From Candidatus Planktophila dulcis (GTDB lineage: Bacteria > Actinomycetota > Actinomycetes > Nanopelagicales > Nanopelagicaceae): a DNA stretch of 64,000 bases. The stretch is from NCBI RefSeq assembly GCF_002288225.1, contig NZ_CP016777.1:62001-126000 (forward strand), read 5' to 3'. The notes under the pieces were generated by a model. The model worked only from the letters and a program-made list of their open reading frames with translations. It had not been told where the DNA came from and searched no databases. A program made the translations under genes and the position numbers. Below, piece after piece: positions 45,456 through 53,953 of this stretch (within the stretch, counting starts at the first letter, position 1; each line of letters begins with the position of its first letter).

Positions 45456-46816
45456 GCCTGAACAACCCCCACACCGCTCCTCTTAGCTTCATACATCGCA
45501 GCATCTGCACGTTCTAGTAGCTCTCCAGCTCCATCATTATGAACATGGCCGATGCTCACACCGATCTTTATTGAATGGCCTTCAAAGAGAAATGGATAAC
45601 TACAGGTTGCTTGCAGCGCATAGGCAGCCTCCAAAGTCTCTTCATAACTTCCGTTTATCAGGACTCCGAATTCATCTCCACCAAGTCGGGCAAGGACAGA
45701 ACCTGTGGGAAGTGAACGGGTGAAACGTTGGGCAACTTGTTGCAGAACAACATTGCCAATTTCATGGCCGTAGGTGTCATTGACTGGTTTGAATGCATCG
45801 AGATCAAGTAGTAGTAGCGCACCTTCTGTCTTTGAAAAGGTTGCGAGCTCTGCAATCAATCTGCGTCTATTGGGAAGACCTGTAATGTCATCGGTGCGGG
45901 CAAGTACTTTCTCTTCACCTAAATTCTTTGCTTGACGAATAACGATACTCATTCTAAAGAATGCCATAAACAGCGTTGCAACTGCAGGGGCCACGATGTA
46001 GATGGGAAAGATTCCAGGGCGCAGGGCGATGAGCGCTAACAAAGTGGGGCTAATGAAAATGGAGAGTGCAAGAAATGCAGGATGGATTCCCACATCGTAT
46101 TCACTTTTACTTTGTGGCAACCAGAATGATGATGCAATCAGAACTATTCCAATCAACCATCCATCATCGGTGAGTTGGCCAAATGTGTAGGTTCCATTGA
46201 CTGTGAGCCAGAGATAGAGAAGATCTGACATTGAAAAGAGTGCAATACCGAGAAAGAGAATGGCTGCCCGCATCTGAAGTCTGTGTGTGACAAGTGCAAT
46301 GGAGGCGATAATCAGAAGGAGTAGGTCGCAGATGGGAAAGAGCAGTGAGAAGAATTGGTCCTGCAGATTAATCAGTGATTGCGGAAAGACGCGATTAAGA
46401 AAGAGCGCTGTGGCGATGGAAGAGATTCCAAGGCCGAAGATCGCTGCATCCAGAAGTTCAAGCGGGTTGAGCTTTCGACCTCGCGCTAGTGATCGTGGAA
46501 TGGCAATAAGAGCCAAGGGATAGAAGAGGGTGTAACTGAGCTGGGCCAAGAGCCCTGCACTTTGAGGAAGAGAGTAGAAATCGCTATAGCTATTGAGTAT
46601 TGAACCAAAGCCCCAGAAAGTAATTGCAAGACAAGCTGAAGCAAGTGCAACAGGATCATTGCTCAGTGGTGATTGTGCTATTGCTGCAATCGCGCAGATC
46701 CAGATTGCGTTATAGAGAAAGAGGTCCAGAAGTATGGAGCGCTCTGTGAAAATAGATTTAAAGGCGATATGAGAGAGCAAGAGCCATAGTGGCGCCCATC
46801 GAAGTACTCGGTACAC
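45440..46816 (-). CDS. Membrane-bound diguanylate cyclase (GGDEF)
   Basis: The 458-residue protein has an N-terminal membrane region of eight or nine helices (residues 5-280) and a C-terminal GGDEF domain (from DDITGLPNRRRL). The active site is intact: LDAFKPVNDTYGHEIGN and ARLGGDEFGVL. It makes c-di-GMP. No EAL domain is present. The membrane part looks like a sensor, its signal unknown. It starts with GTG, preceded by TAATGT. Encoding c-di-GMP signalling is notable for a compact genome. Confidence 0.9.
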   Translation of the reverse strand: MYRVLRWAPLWLLLSHIAFKSIFTERSILLDLFLYNAIWICAIAAIAQSPLSNDPVALASACLAITFWGFGSILNSYSDFYSLPQSAGLLAQLSYTLFYPLALIAIPRSLARGRKLNPLELLDAAIFGLGISSIATALFLNRVFPQSLINLQDQFFSLLFPICDLLLLIIASIALVTHRLQMRAAILFLGIALFSMSDLLYLWLTVNGTYTFGQLTDDGWLIGIVLIASSFWLPQSKSEYDVGIHPAFLALSIFISPTLLALIALRPGIFPIYIVAPAVATLFMAFFRMSIVIRQAKNLGEEKVLARTDDITGLPNRRRLIAELATFSKTEGALLLLDLDAFKPVNDTYGHEIGNVVLQQVAQRFTRSLPTGSVLARLGGDEFGVLINGSYEETLEAAYALQATCSYPFLFEGHSIKIGVSIGHVHNDGAGELLERADAAMYEAKRSGVGVVQAQPVV

Positions 46817-46830
46817 CTGTCACATTAAAT

Positions 46831-46870
46831 AAGTAAGGCTCCCACCTATAAATAGGGGAAGCCTTACTTT
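46831..46870 (-). terminator. Intrinsic terminator behind the surface-protein gene
   Basis: An imperfect inverted repeat (AAGTAAGGCT... with ...AGCCTTACTT) lies between two minus-strand genes; the minus strand continues ATTTAATG after the stem. It ends the transcript of the gene at 46897 before the GGDEF gene. Confidence 0.8.
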
Positions 46871-46896
46871 CGGGGCGTTGAAAAAACTCTTATACG

Positions 46897-47505
46897 TTAG
46901 AAGCCCTTAGCGCAGAGGAGATTTGCTGAAGCCTTCGCATCTGCTGCATTGGTCTTGAGCTGTCCTGGAGCGCCCAGAAGTAGCGCCTTCTTCGCTTCAA
47001 GGTCCTTTACCTGTGCAGAAAGTTTTGTCTTAGAAGCGCTCAATACAAGAACTGCATTGGCAAGCTTTGAGATTGCACCAGCAAGCTTCTGCTTATCTGC
47101 AGCATTTGTGGATGCATTCATCGTTGCCTGGAATTGGATTACTTGAGTACGCGCTTTGTCATAGGCGGCTGTGGTGCTGGCAAGGGCTGCTGCTGCTGCG
47201 GTGTATTCAGCATCAAGTGCTGCAGTCTGATCAGAGACATTGGCAAGATCTGCTTGAGCCTTTACCGCTGCTTGGAACTGTCCTACTGCAGTGAGGCACT
47301 CAGCTGAGAGCCATGTGAGCTTTGAATTCTTCACCAATGGGTTCTTTGCACACTTGTACTTATACCCAGCAACTGTCGTTGTTGCATTGACCTTCTTGCA
47401 GGCTGTGCCGTTGCTGATCTTTGCAGCAGCTGATGCTGGAACTGCAGAGATACCGCTTGCGACAATCACGGCAGAAAGTAGAGTGATAGATACCTTGCGA
47501 AACAT
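46897..47505 (-). CDS. Secreted coiled-coil surface protein, Ala-rich
   Basis: The 202-residue protein has a signal peptide (MFRKVSITLLSAVIVASG, cleavage near ASA|AAK), then a short Cys module (GTACKKVNATTTVAGYKYKC) and a long Ala-rich helical region (residues 65-190; many AALA, AKQKLAGAISKLANAV repeats) with a final Cys. It would form a coiled coil on the cell surface. GGAGG six bases before the ATG at 47505 fixes the start. The Cys module recurs in other actinobacterial surface proteins. The function is unknown. Confidence 0.75.
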   Translation of the reverse strand: MFRKVSITLLSAVIVASGISAVPASAAAKISNGTACKKVNATTTVAGYKYKCAKNPLVKNSKLTWLSAECLTAVGQFQAAVKAQADLANVSDQTAALDAEYTAAAAALASTTAAYDKARTQVIQFQATMNASTNAADKQKLAGAISKLANAVLVLSASKTKLSAQVKDLEAKKALLLGAPGQLKTNAADAKASANLLCAKGF

Positions 47506-47617
47506 AAAGTCCTCCATTAGATATGTTGCTATGGTATCGAGCCAATATTGAATTTTGAGCGTAACTCGGCGGTAGGACTATGGAATTTCATGTGAATTAG
47601 CACTGTCTTGCATCCTG

Positions 47618-47623
47618 TATGAT
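47618..47623 (+). promoter_or_regulatory. -10 box of the DEAD-box helicase gene
   Basis: TATGAT at 47618-47623, near consensus and with TG one base upstream context (CTGTATGAT). It predicts a start near 47630 and a leader of about 157 bases. Confidence 0.58.
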
Positions 47624-47628
47624 TAAGC

Positions 47629-47786
47629 CATCGAAGCATCCCGCATCGATGTACTTCCCCCCAAAGTGCGCCACATGGCCACTTACTTGCGAGTCTTATC
47701 AAGACCCTGATGGCGCTGGTTTTTTAGCCAGTTTGAGACCATCTAACCGAGACGCGCTTGTCGTCTCGATTGGTGTTGAATTTTCT
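47629..47786 (+). ncRNA. Structured 5' leader of the helicase mRNA (candidate)
   Basis: At least four stems can form: CATCGA/TCGATG (47629-47634 with 47646-47651); GCGCCA/TGGCGC (47668-47673 with 47711-47716) enclosing GTCTT/AAGAC (47693-47697 with 47701-47705); CTGG/CCAG (47716-47719 with 47728-47731, exclusive with the previous stem at one base); and CGAGACG/CGTCTCG (47748-47754 with 47762-47768). Long folded leaders that give autoregulation or cold control are known for DEAD-box helicase mRNAs of other bacteria. I match it to no known riboswitch. Confidence 0.45.
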
Positions 47787-49949
47787 ATGTCTCTACAATC
47801 CCGTACTGCTGCGCCCGGAAAAGCTCGTCGCGCTGCCAAAGGTAAACCCCGCCACACAACTGCCGAGAAGGCTGCCCGTAAGGCAGTCGTTGCAAAGCCA
47901 GCTGCTCGTGGAACTGCAAAGCGAAGCGCTCCTGTGAAGGAAGCAGCATCTACTGCAGCACGCACAACAGCTAAGACCACACGTTATTCAGATCGCGAGA
48001 CTGGTACTAAGAAAGAAGTACGTCTTGCAGATCGTTCCAAGCTACGCGCACAGCGTTTTCAAGAGCGCACAGCATCAAAGTCTAAGAACGTCGAGGGTGC
48101 CATAAAGGGCAACCCAAAGCAGTCTCGTGAAGAGCGCACCTTCGAAAAGCCAAAGAGAGCCTTTAAGCCAGCTGGTGCAAAGCCTGTTGTGGGCCGTACA
48201 GCACCTGAGAGAACTGCAAAGCCACAATCACGTGCTGCAAAGTTCATTGCAGATCGCACAGAACGTTCAGAGCGTCCATTTCGTCCAGAGCGTTTAGAGC
48301 GTCCAGCAAAATCTGATGTTCGTCCAACAACTCGTCGCGAAGCGGTGAAGGCAAAGGTTGCTCACTCAGATGACGGCCGTCCAAACTTTGTTCCACAAAA
48401 GCGTGAAAAATATAATCCAGCAGCACCACAGTCAGCTGCGCAGCGTCGTGGAGATTCTCCTCGCACACCTGCAAAGCCACCACGCGATCGCCGCAATGAT
48501 TCACGTGGTGAATCACCAGCATATGCACGCGATGATTTCCGCGCATCAAAGACTCATAACAAGGCAGCTGTCGATTTCGGCGCTGATGATAATTACATTT
48601 CAGTAAACCTTGCCGATGCAAACCTTGTTGAAGCAACACCGCTCACTGAGGTAACAACATCATTCCGCGATCTCGGTATTGCACCGGCGCTCGCAAATGC
48701 ACTCAATGCTCAAGGCATTACGCATCCATTCCCAATCCAGATTGCAACACTTCCCGATGCTCTTGCAGGTCATGACATCTTGGGCCGTGGACAGACTGGT
48801 TCAGGAAAGACTCTGGCATTCAGCCTTGCACTTCTTACAAATATTTCAGATAAGACAGCGCGCCCTCACAAGCCACTGGCACTTATCTTGACCCCTACAC
48901 GTGAACTCGCGCAGCAGATTGACGAAGTTCTTCGTCCATTAGCACGCGCTGTTGGCCATGAATCAGTAGTTATCGCAGGCGGAATGCCATATGCAAAGCA
49001 AATCACTGCAATGCGTAAGGCGACTGCAATCTTGGTTGCAACTCCTGGTCGCTTAATTGACCTTCTCAATAAGAATGAAGTTCAGCTCGATCAACTTCAG
49101 ATCACTGTTCTTGATGAAGCAGATCAGATGGCAGATATGGGATTTCTTCCAGTAGTGAAGGAAATTCTTGATCAGGCTCGTCTTGATGGACAGCGTCTTC
49201 TCTTCTCAGCAACTCTCGATCGCGGTGTTGATTCACTCGTTCGTCAGTACCTCAAGAACCCAAAGACTCACTCATTGCAGAATGACCGTGCTTCTGTTTC
49301 AACTATGGAGCACCACGTTCTTCAGATGCACCCTGGCGATAAAGATGACATCACATCACAGATTGCAGCTCGTAATGGAAAGACAATTCTCTTCGTAAAG
49401 ACTCAGCGCGGTGCAGATCGTCTTGCTGACAAGCTTGCTAACGCTGGTGTTCCAGTGGGTGCGTTGCACGGTGGAAAGTCACAGGCAGTTCGTACTCGCA
49501 CACTTGCACTCTTTAAGGAGCAAGATAATTCAGCTCTCGTTGCAACAGATGTTGCAGCACGCGGAATCCACGTTGATGGAATCTCACTTGTTGTTCACGT
49601 TGATCTTCCACAAGATCACAAGGATTACTTGCACCGTTCAGGTCGCACAGCTCGCGCTGGCGAATCAGGAACTGTTGTTACCTTGTCATCATCAAAGAAT
49701 CAGCGTGCAGTATCTGGTCTTCTCGGTCGTGCAGGTGTGACACCGAAGTTCCACGATGTGCGCCCTCTCGATGAGAAGCTCATGGTTATCACTGGTGCTC
49801 AAGAGCCATCAGGTGTTCCATATATTCCGCCAGTAATGGAGCGAAAGAGCCCAGGTGGTTCACGTTCAGGTGGCGGAGCTCGTCGCGGTGGTTCAGGTTC
49901 AGGTAAGTCTGGTGGATACCGTGGTGGCAATAGCCGCCGTGGCCGCTAA
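47787..49949 (+). CDS. DEAD-box RNA helicase with long basic N-terminal extension
   Basis: The 720-residue protein has about 270 N-terminal residues of basic low complexity (many KPAARGTAKR, RERPFRPERLERP-like runs), then a DEAD-box core: Q motif region FRDLGIAPALANAL, GRGQTGSGKT (Walker A), PTRELAQQ, VLDEADQMADMGF, LFSATLD, and motif VI HRSGRTARAGE; it ends in a Gly/Arg/Ser tail (GGSRSGGGARRGG). It unwinds RNA in ribosome assembly or decay. I start it at 47787 because the ATG at 47619 lies inside the probable -10 box. Its stop abuts the convergent SDR stop. Confidence 0.85.
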   Translation: MSLQSRTAAPGKARRAAKGKPRHTTAEKAARKAVVAKPAARGTAKRSAPVKEAASTAARTTAKTTRYSDRETGTKKEVRLADRSKLRAQRFQERTASKSKNVEGAIKGNPKQSREERTFEKPKRAFKPAGAKPVVGRTAPERTAKPQSRAAKFIADRTERSERPFRPERLERPAKSDVRPTTRREAVKAKVAHSDDGRPNFVPQKREKYNPAAPQSAAQRRGDSPRTPAKPPRDRRNDSRGESPAYARDDFRASKTHNKAAVDFGADDNYISVNLADANLVEATPLTEVTTSFRDLGIAPALANALNAQGITHPFPIQIATLPDALAGHDILGRGQTGSGKTLAFSLALLTNISDKTARPHKPLALILTPTRELAQQIDEVLRPLARAVGHESVVIAGGMPYAKQITAMRKATAILVATPGRLIDLLNKNEVQLDQLQITVLDEADQMADMGFLPVVKEILDQARLDGQRLLFSATLDRGVDSLVRQYLKNPKTHSLQNDRASVSTMEHHVLQMHPGDKDDITSQIAARNGKTILFVKTQRGADRLADKLANAGVPVGALHGGKSQAVRTRTLALFKEQDNSALVATDVAARGIHVDGISLVVHVDLPQDHKDYLHRSGRTARAGESGTVVTLSSSKNQRAVSGLLGRAGVTPKFHDVRPLDEKLMVITGAQEPSGVPYIPPVMERKSPGGSRSGGGARRGGSGSGKSGGYRGGNSRRGR

Positions 49950-50714
49950 CTAACGCTGCTTCTTACGAACATTCATTCCGATCTGGCGTACAAATTTTCT
50001 TGGAATAGTTGAGATAACTCCCACAAGAAGTTTGTATTGCCAGCCAGGAATGCTCACTGGCTTATTTGCCAGGGCATCTTTCCACGATTGAGCAACTAAC
50101 TTATCGGCGTTAAGCCACATAAAGTTTGGTAGCCCGCCCATCTTCATTCGCCCTCGCTCGTGAAATTCTGTGCGAGTAAATCCAGGGCAGAGCGCTGAGA
50201 CTTTTACCCCACTGCTTGCAAGTTCGGTATTCATGGATTCAGAGAGCACAGTCATATATGACTTGGCAGCGCTATATGTGCCACCTGCGATAAAGCTTGC
50301 AACGGATGAGTTATTGATAATGATTCCAGATTTGCGCTCTTTCATTCCAGGGATGACGGTGTGCATAAGGCGCATAGGTGTTCGCACCAATACATCAAAC
50401 ATCTGTTGTTCTGCATCCATCTGACTTGCACTAAATGCCTTATTGATTCCAAATCCAGCGTTGTTAATCAACACTTCAATCTCATAGGTGCTGATGTAAT
50501 CCTCAACTGATCGACAACCTTCATTAGTTGAAAGATCTGCAGGCAATACAAATGTCTGCACGCCATACTTTTCACGAAGCCCCGCTGCGCGTTCATGAAG
50601 ACGAGCTTCATCGCGCGCAACGAGTGCGACGTTATAACCCTTAGATGCAAGTAAGCGAGTGAAACTTTCACCAATTCCAGCAGTTGCACCTGTAACAAGA
50701 GCCCATTGCGCCAT
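49950..50714 (-). CDS. Classical short-chain dehydrogenase/reductase
   Basis: The 254-residue enzyme has the NAD(P) motif TGATAGIG (residues 8-15), NNAGFG, the catalytic Ser in INNSSVASF and YSAAK (YxxxK), and CPGFTRTEF. The sequence is close to DltE/YqjQ-like SDRs; substrate unknown. It starts on the base after the stop of the saccharopine-dehydrogenase-like gene, so both form an operon. Confidence 0.88.
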   Translation of the reverse strand: MAQWALVTGATAGIGESFTRLLASKGYNVALVARDEARLHERAAGLREKYGVQTFVLPADLSTNEGCRSVEDYISTYEIEVLINNAGFGINKAFSASQMDAEQQMFDVLVRTPMRLMHTVIPGMKERKSGIIINNSSVASFIAGGTYSAAKSYMTVLSESMNTELASSGVKVSALCPGFTRTEFHERGRMKMGGLPNFMWLNADKLVAQSWKDALANKPVSIPGWQYKLLVGVISTIPRKFVRQIGMNVRKKQR

Positions 50715-51941
50715 TTAAGCCACGATCCCCTTTGGTTCTTCTTCGCGGATATGCCATGAAGATCCGTACTCGGAGATTAAATCAAGGAAGGGCTGTGCTG
50801 GGAACCATTCAGGGCCAGATATTCCTGTTGGCTTCCATTCACCACTTGCAATGAGCTCCATTGCAATCAATGGGTTGATAGCTGTCTGCCATACAACTGC
50901 TTGATTGCCATAATTCTTCATCGACCATTCGTTATCGACAACGTTATAGATATAGACAGCCTTTGGCTTGCCGTCCTTACCTAAACCTTTAACGAGAGTT
51001 CCTGCACAGGTTTTTCCGTGCATTTTGTCACCGATAGTTGCAGGATCTGGAAGTAGGGCTGCAAGAAGTTCGCGAGGTGACACCTCAACTCCTTGCACGG
51101 AAACCTTCTCCTTCTTATCAAGTCCCAGTGTGTGAATAGTCTTCAAGGTCTCAATAAATTGAGCGCCAAGTCCATATTTAAAGCGAACTTCCTTCGCCTT
51201 GACCTTCATTGGAATCAAGACAGCTTCTTCATGTTCAACGTTGACGCATTCAACTGGTCCAATGCCATCTGGGAAGTCATATGTTTCTAGTTCGCTAAAA
51301 GGCTCAGTTGTATACCAACCGCGACCTTCTTCGAAGATCAAGGGTGGATTCAGACACTCTTCAATCGTTGTCCAGATAGAAAACGATGGTGCGAAGTCAT
51401 AACCATCAACGGTGAGGTTCGAGCCATCCATGACAGCTAAGTAATCAATGCGAGAGAAGAGTTCATCTTCGGCATAACGGGCAAAGACATCGCTCATTCC
51501 AGGTTCAATACCCATTCCAACAACAGCGTAGTTACCGTTCTTGTTCCAAGCATCTGCACGAGCAAATTGCTCATCACCTAACTTAACTCCAGGCTTATTC
51601 ATCGGATCTGTTGGATGCGGCGTCGATAGTGACATCGCCATATCCATGTAATTAACTTTCTCTTCTTCACATGCCAAAAAGATTGGCATAACAAAGCGCG
51701 GATCTACCGCGTTCACGACAATATCGGGAGCAGCTTTACGAATGAGAGCGCGAATATCGTTCACATCAGAGGCATCCACCTCCTGCGCAGAAAATCGTGG
51801 GTCATTGACCTTTGTTACGGCTGCTTGAGCTCTAGACAGGCTGCGATCTGCAACGACCATTGACGTAATAAATGGTCTACGTGATGCGATATTTGCGATT
51901 GCACTGCCAACTCCGCCTGCGCCGATAACGAGCGCTTTCAT
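50715..51941 (-). CDS. Saccharopine dehydrogenase family protein (carboxynorspermidine synthase-like)
   Basis: The 408-residue protein has an N-terminal NAD(P) Rossmann fold (ALVIGAGGVGSAIANIASRRP), DIVVNAVDPRFVMPIFLACEE and MGIEPGMSDVFARYA, matching Lys9/carboxynorspermidine dehydrogenase relatives, which reductively join an amine and an aldehyde. Long insertions (MHGKTCAGTLVKGLGKDGKPKAVYIYN) are typical. The start at 51941 has AAAGG eight bases upstream; an in-frame upstream start is not supported. It may serve lysine or polyamine metabolism. Confidence 0.85.
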   Translation of the reverse strand: MKALVIGAGGVGSAIANIASRRPFITSMVVADRSLSRAQAAVTKVNDPRFSAQEVDASDVNDIRALIRKAAPDIVVNAVDPRFVMPIFLACEEEKVNYMDMAMSLSTPHPTDPMNKPGVKLGDEQFARADAWNKNGNYAVVGMGIEPGMSDVFARYAEDELFSRIDYLAVMDGSNLTVDGYDFAPSFSIWTTIEECLNPPLIFEEGRGWYTTEPFSELETYDFPDGIGPVECVNVEHEEAVLIPMKVKAKEVRFKYGLGAQFIETLKTIHTLGLDKKEKVSVQGVEVSPRELLAALLPDPATIGDKMHGKTCAGTLVKGLGKDGKPKAVYIYNVVDNEWSMKNYGNQAVVWQTAINPLIAMELIASGEWKPTGISGPEWFPAQPFLDLISEYGSSWHIREEEPKGIVA

Positions 51942-52047
51942 GGGTGGCCTTTCATTCTTAGTTATACGCGCTTGAAATAAGTGCGTTAAGGCAAGGCTAT
52001 CTATACCGATAACCTTTGCCAAGTAACTTCGCTATTGAAGTGCCCAC

Positions 52048-52120
52048 GTCCCCGTAGCTCAGTGGATAGAGCAACCGCCTCCTAAGCGGTAGGTCGCAGG
52101 TTCAACTCCCGCCGGGGACA
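52048..52120 (+). tRNA. tRNA-Arg (anticodon CCT)
   Basis: A 73-base cloverleaf: acceptor GTCCCCG with CGGGGAC, D arm GCTC-GAGC, anticodon stem CCGC/GCGG with loop CTCCTAA (anticodon CCT), T arm with GGTTCAACTCC, discriminator A. CCA is not encoded (CTC follows). Confidence 0.95.
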
Positions 52121-52126
52121 CTCACC

Positions 52127-52138
52127 TAGGATTGCATT
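52127..52138 (+). promoter_or_regulatory. Leaderless -10 box of the CapA-family gene
   Basis: TAGGAT (52127-52132), six-base spacer, ATG at 52139. It begins seven bases after the tRNA-Arg; read-through from the tRNA is an alternative. Confidence 0.58.
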
Positions 52139-53119
52139 ATGAAATTTCGAATTGCAATTGTTGTGTGCGTCATCACAGCCTTTGCAATTCTTGCAACACA
52201 GCCCATATCGAGTCCATTAAAGGGCAATAAAAGTAGAGATGTAGTTATTAATGTCGTTGGCGATATTCATGGCGAGAGCGCCATTGATCGCACTGCAATT
52301 CCAGCCTTGAAGCGATATTTTGCAGATGGCAATCTCAATATGTTTAATCTGGAAACCGCAGTCACGAATGAAATGAAGAAAGAAGTGAAGGAATATAACT
52401 TCAAGACAGATCTTGAATTTCTTCAATCACTTAAATCTGTGGGATTAAATGTTGCAACCGTTGGCAATAATCACAGTTTTGACTATGGCTCACAAGGCTT
52501 CCTCGACACTCTGCAGAACCTGACAAAAGCTGGAATCTCCTATGTTGGTGGTGGGGTCAATAGCGATCTCGCATATCAAGGTCAGATTTATAAGGTGAAT
52601 GGCTTAAAGATCGGCGTCTTAGGTCTTGCAAAGGTCAATGGTGGACCTGGCTCAATTGCAAAAGTAGATAGAGCTGGAACAACAAATGGTTATGACGCAC
52701 GTTCCACAGAGCGAGCAATCACAGCCATGAAGAAGGTCAGTGATGTATTGATAATTCTGACCCACTGGGGCGAAGAAGGCTTCTTCTGCCCAAGAGATTA
52801 TGAACTCTCCAGTGCGAAGAGATGGAGCGCACTAGGTGCTGACATCATTCTGGGAAGCCATACCCATACTCTGCAGCCGATTACTTATGAAGATAACAAG
52901 CTTGTGGCCTACTCATTAGGCAATTTCATCTTTTACTCATCAAATATCGAAAATAGAAGTACTGGGATATTGAAAATTCGAATTACTCCCAACAAGGAGA
53001 TTACCTACACACTTCAGCCAATGCTAATCAATAACCAGACCAAGGTTCCAGAGATAAGTGCCGCTTTTTACACACCCACTATTAATTGCGAAGATCAGGC
53101 AAAGACAACGGTGCGATGA
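52139..53119 (+). CDS. CapA-family metallophosphatase-like exported protein
   Basis: The 326-residue protein has an N-terminal signal anchor (IAIVVCVITAFAILATQP) and a PGA_cap/CapA domain: NVVGDIHGES, NLETAVT, ATVGNNHSFDYG, IILTHWGEEGF and LGSHTHTLQPI, with the conserved metal-binding Asp/His/Asn set. The family is linked to poly-gamma-glutamate capsules, but many members act on envelope phosphoesters; the real substrate is unknown. It overlaps the convergent purU by 25 bases. Confidence 0.87.
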   Translation: MKFRIAIVVCVITAFAILATQPISSPLKGNKSRDVVINVVGDIHGESAIDRTAIPALKRYFADGNLNMFNLETAVTNEMKKEVKEYNFKTDLEFLQSLKSVGLNVATVGNNHSFDYGSQGFLDTLQNLTKAGISYVGGGVNSDLAYQGQIYKVNGLKIGVLGLAKVNGGPGSIAKVDRAGTTNGYDARSTERAITAMKKVSDVLIILTHWGEEGFFCPRDYELSSAKRWSALGADIILGSHTHTLQPITYEDNKLVAYSLGNFIFYSSNIENRSTGILKIRITPNKEITYTLQPMLINNQTKVPEISAAFYTPTINCEDQAKTTVR

Positions 53120-53934
53120 CCGACGATAAAGATTCGATCTTCTGCATAGAGCTTTACTGCGCGCGCTAGAACACGTCGTTCGATATCGCGACCAAGAGCA
53201 ATCATTTCCTCTGGTGTTGCTGAGTGATTTACGTGTGCAACATCTTGTTCGATGATTGGACCTTCATCCAAGTCAGCTGTAACAAAGTGGGCAGTTGCGC
53301 CAATGATCTTTACGCCACGCTCATGTGCTTGGTGATAAGGCTTTGCACCCTTAAACCCTGGCAAGAATGAGTGATGGATGTTAATTATCTTTCCAGGCAT
53401 CGCAGCTGTAAATGTGGAAGAAAGAATCTGCATGAAGCGAGCAAGGACAACGAAATCAATCTTGAGTTCTGAAATCTTTGCAAGCATTACTTTCTCTTGC
53501 TCAGCCTTATTCTCTTTAGTCACTGGAAGGTAGAGGAATGGAATTCCATGGGATTCAACAAGTGATTTAAGTTCTTCGCGATTTGAAATAACAAGTGGGA
53601 TTTCAATGGGAAGTTCGCCAAGTTCAAGCAAATACATCAAGTCACGAAGACAGTGGCTCTCTTTTGTAACTAAAACAAGTGCGCGAGGCTTCTGAGCCGT
53701 TGGACGAATATGCAGAGCAGGTGAGAATTTACCTAGGCTTTCATTGAGGCTCTTCTGTGCAGCTTCAAGTCCTTGAGTTGTTTCAAAGCGAGTGCGCATT
53801 ACAAAGGCGTTAGTGGTGGTGTCGGTGAACTGTTGGTTCTCAATGATGTTGCCGCCGCAATTGAGCACGGCAGTAGTCATCGCGTGAACGATGCCTGGCT
53901 GATCGGCGCATTGCAGGGAAGCGATGAGATCCAT
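53095..53934 (-). CDS. purU: Formyltetrahydrofolate deformylase
   Basis: The 279-residue enzyme splits 10-formyl-THF to formate and THF. An N-terminal ACT domain (residues 3-75) is followed by a formyltransferase fold with FVVLARFMQILSSTF, IINIHHSFLPGFKGAKPYHQAHERG (catalytic His) and TADLDEGPIIEQD (catalytic Asp). Formate then feeds purine synthesis. TAAACT six bases before the ATG suggests a leaderless mRNA. Confidence 0.95.
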   Translation of the reverse strand: MDLIASLQCADQPGIVHAMTTAVLNCGGNIIENQQFTDTTTNAFVMRTRFETTQGLEAAQKSLNESLGKFSPALHIRPTAQKPRALVLVTKESHCLRDLMYLLELGELPIEIPLVISNREELKSLVESHGIPFLYLPVTKENKAEQEKVMLAKISELKIDFVVLARFMQILSSTFTAAMPGKIINIHHSFLPGFKGAKPYHQAHERGVKIIGATAHFVTADLDEGPIIEQDVAHVNHSATPEEMIALGRDIERRVLARAVKLYAEDRIFIVGHRTVVFA

Positions 53935-53946
53935 GCGATGAGTTTA
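53935..53946 (-). promoter_or_regulatory. Leaderless -10 box of purU
   Basis: Minus-strand TAAACT (53941-53946), six-base spacer CATCGC, ATG. Confidence 0.62.
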
Positions 53947-53953
53947 AAGGAAA

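Noticed and set aside
47690-47735. Resemblance of CTTATCAAGA in the helicase leader to the start of a SAM-I riboswitch
   Set aside because: The other conserved SAM-I segments (GGAGGGA, the CCGGCAACC core and the kink-turn) are missing, and a helicase is not a usual target.
47619-47786. N-terminal extension of the DEAD-box helicase from the ATG at 47619
   Set aside because: The ATG is part of the probable -10 box TATGAT, and the extension (Cys- and Pro-rich) does not look like the rest of the protein.
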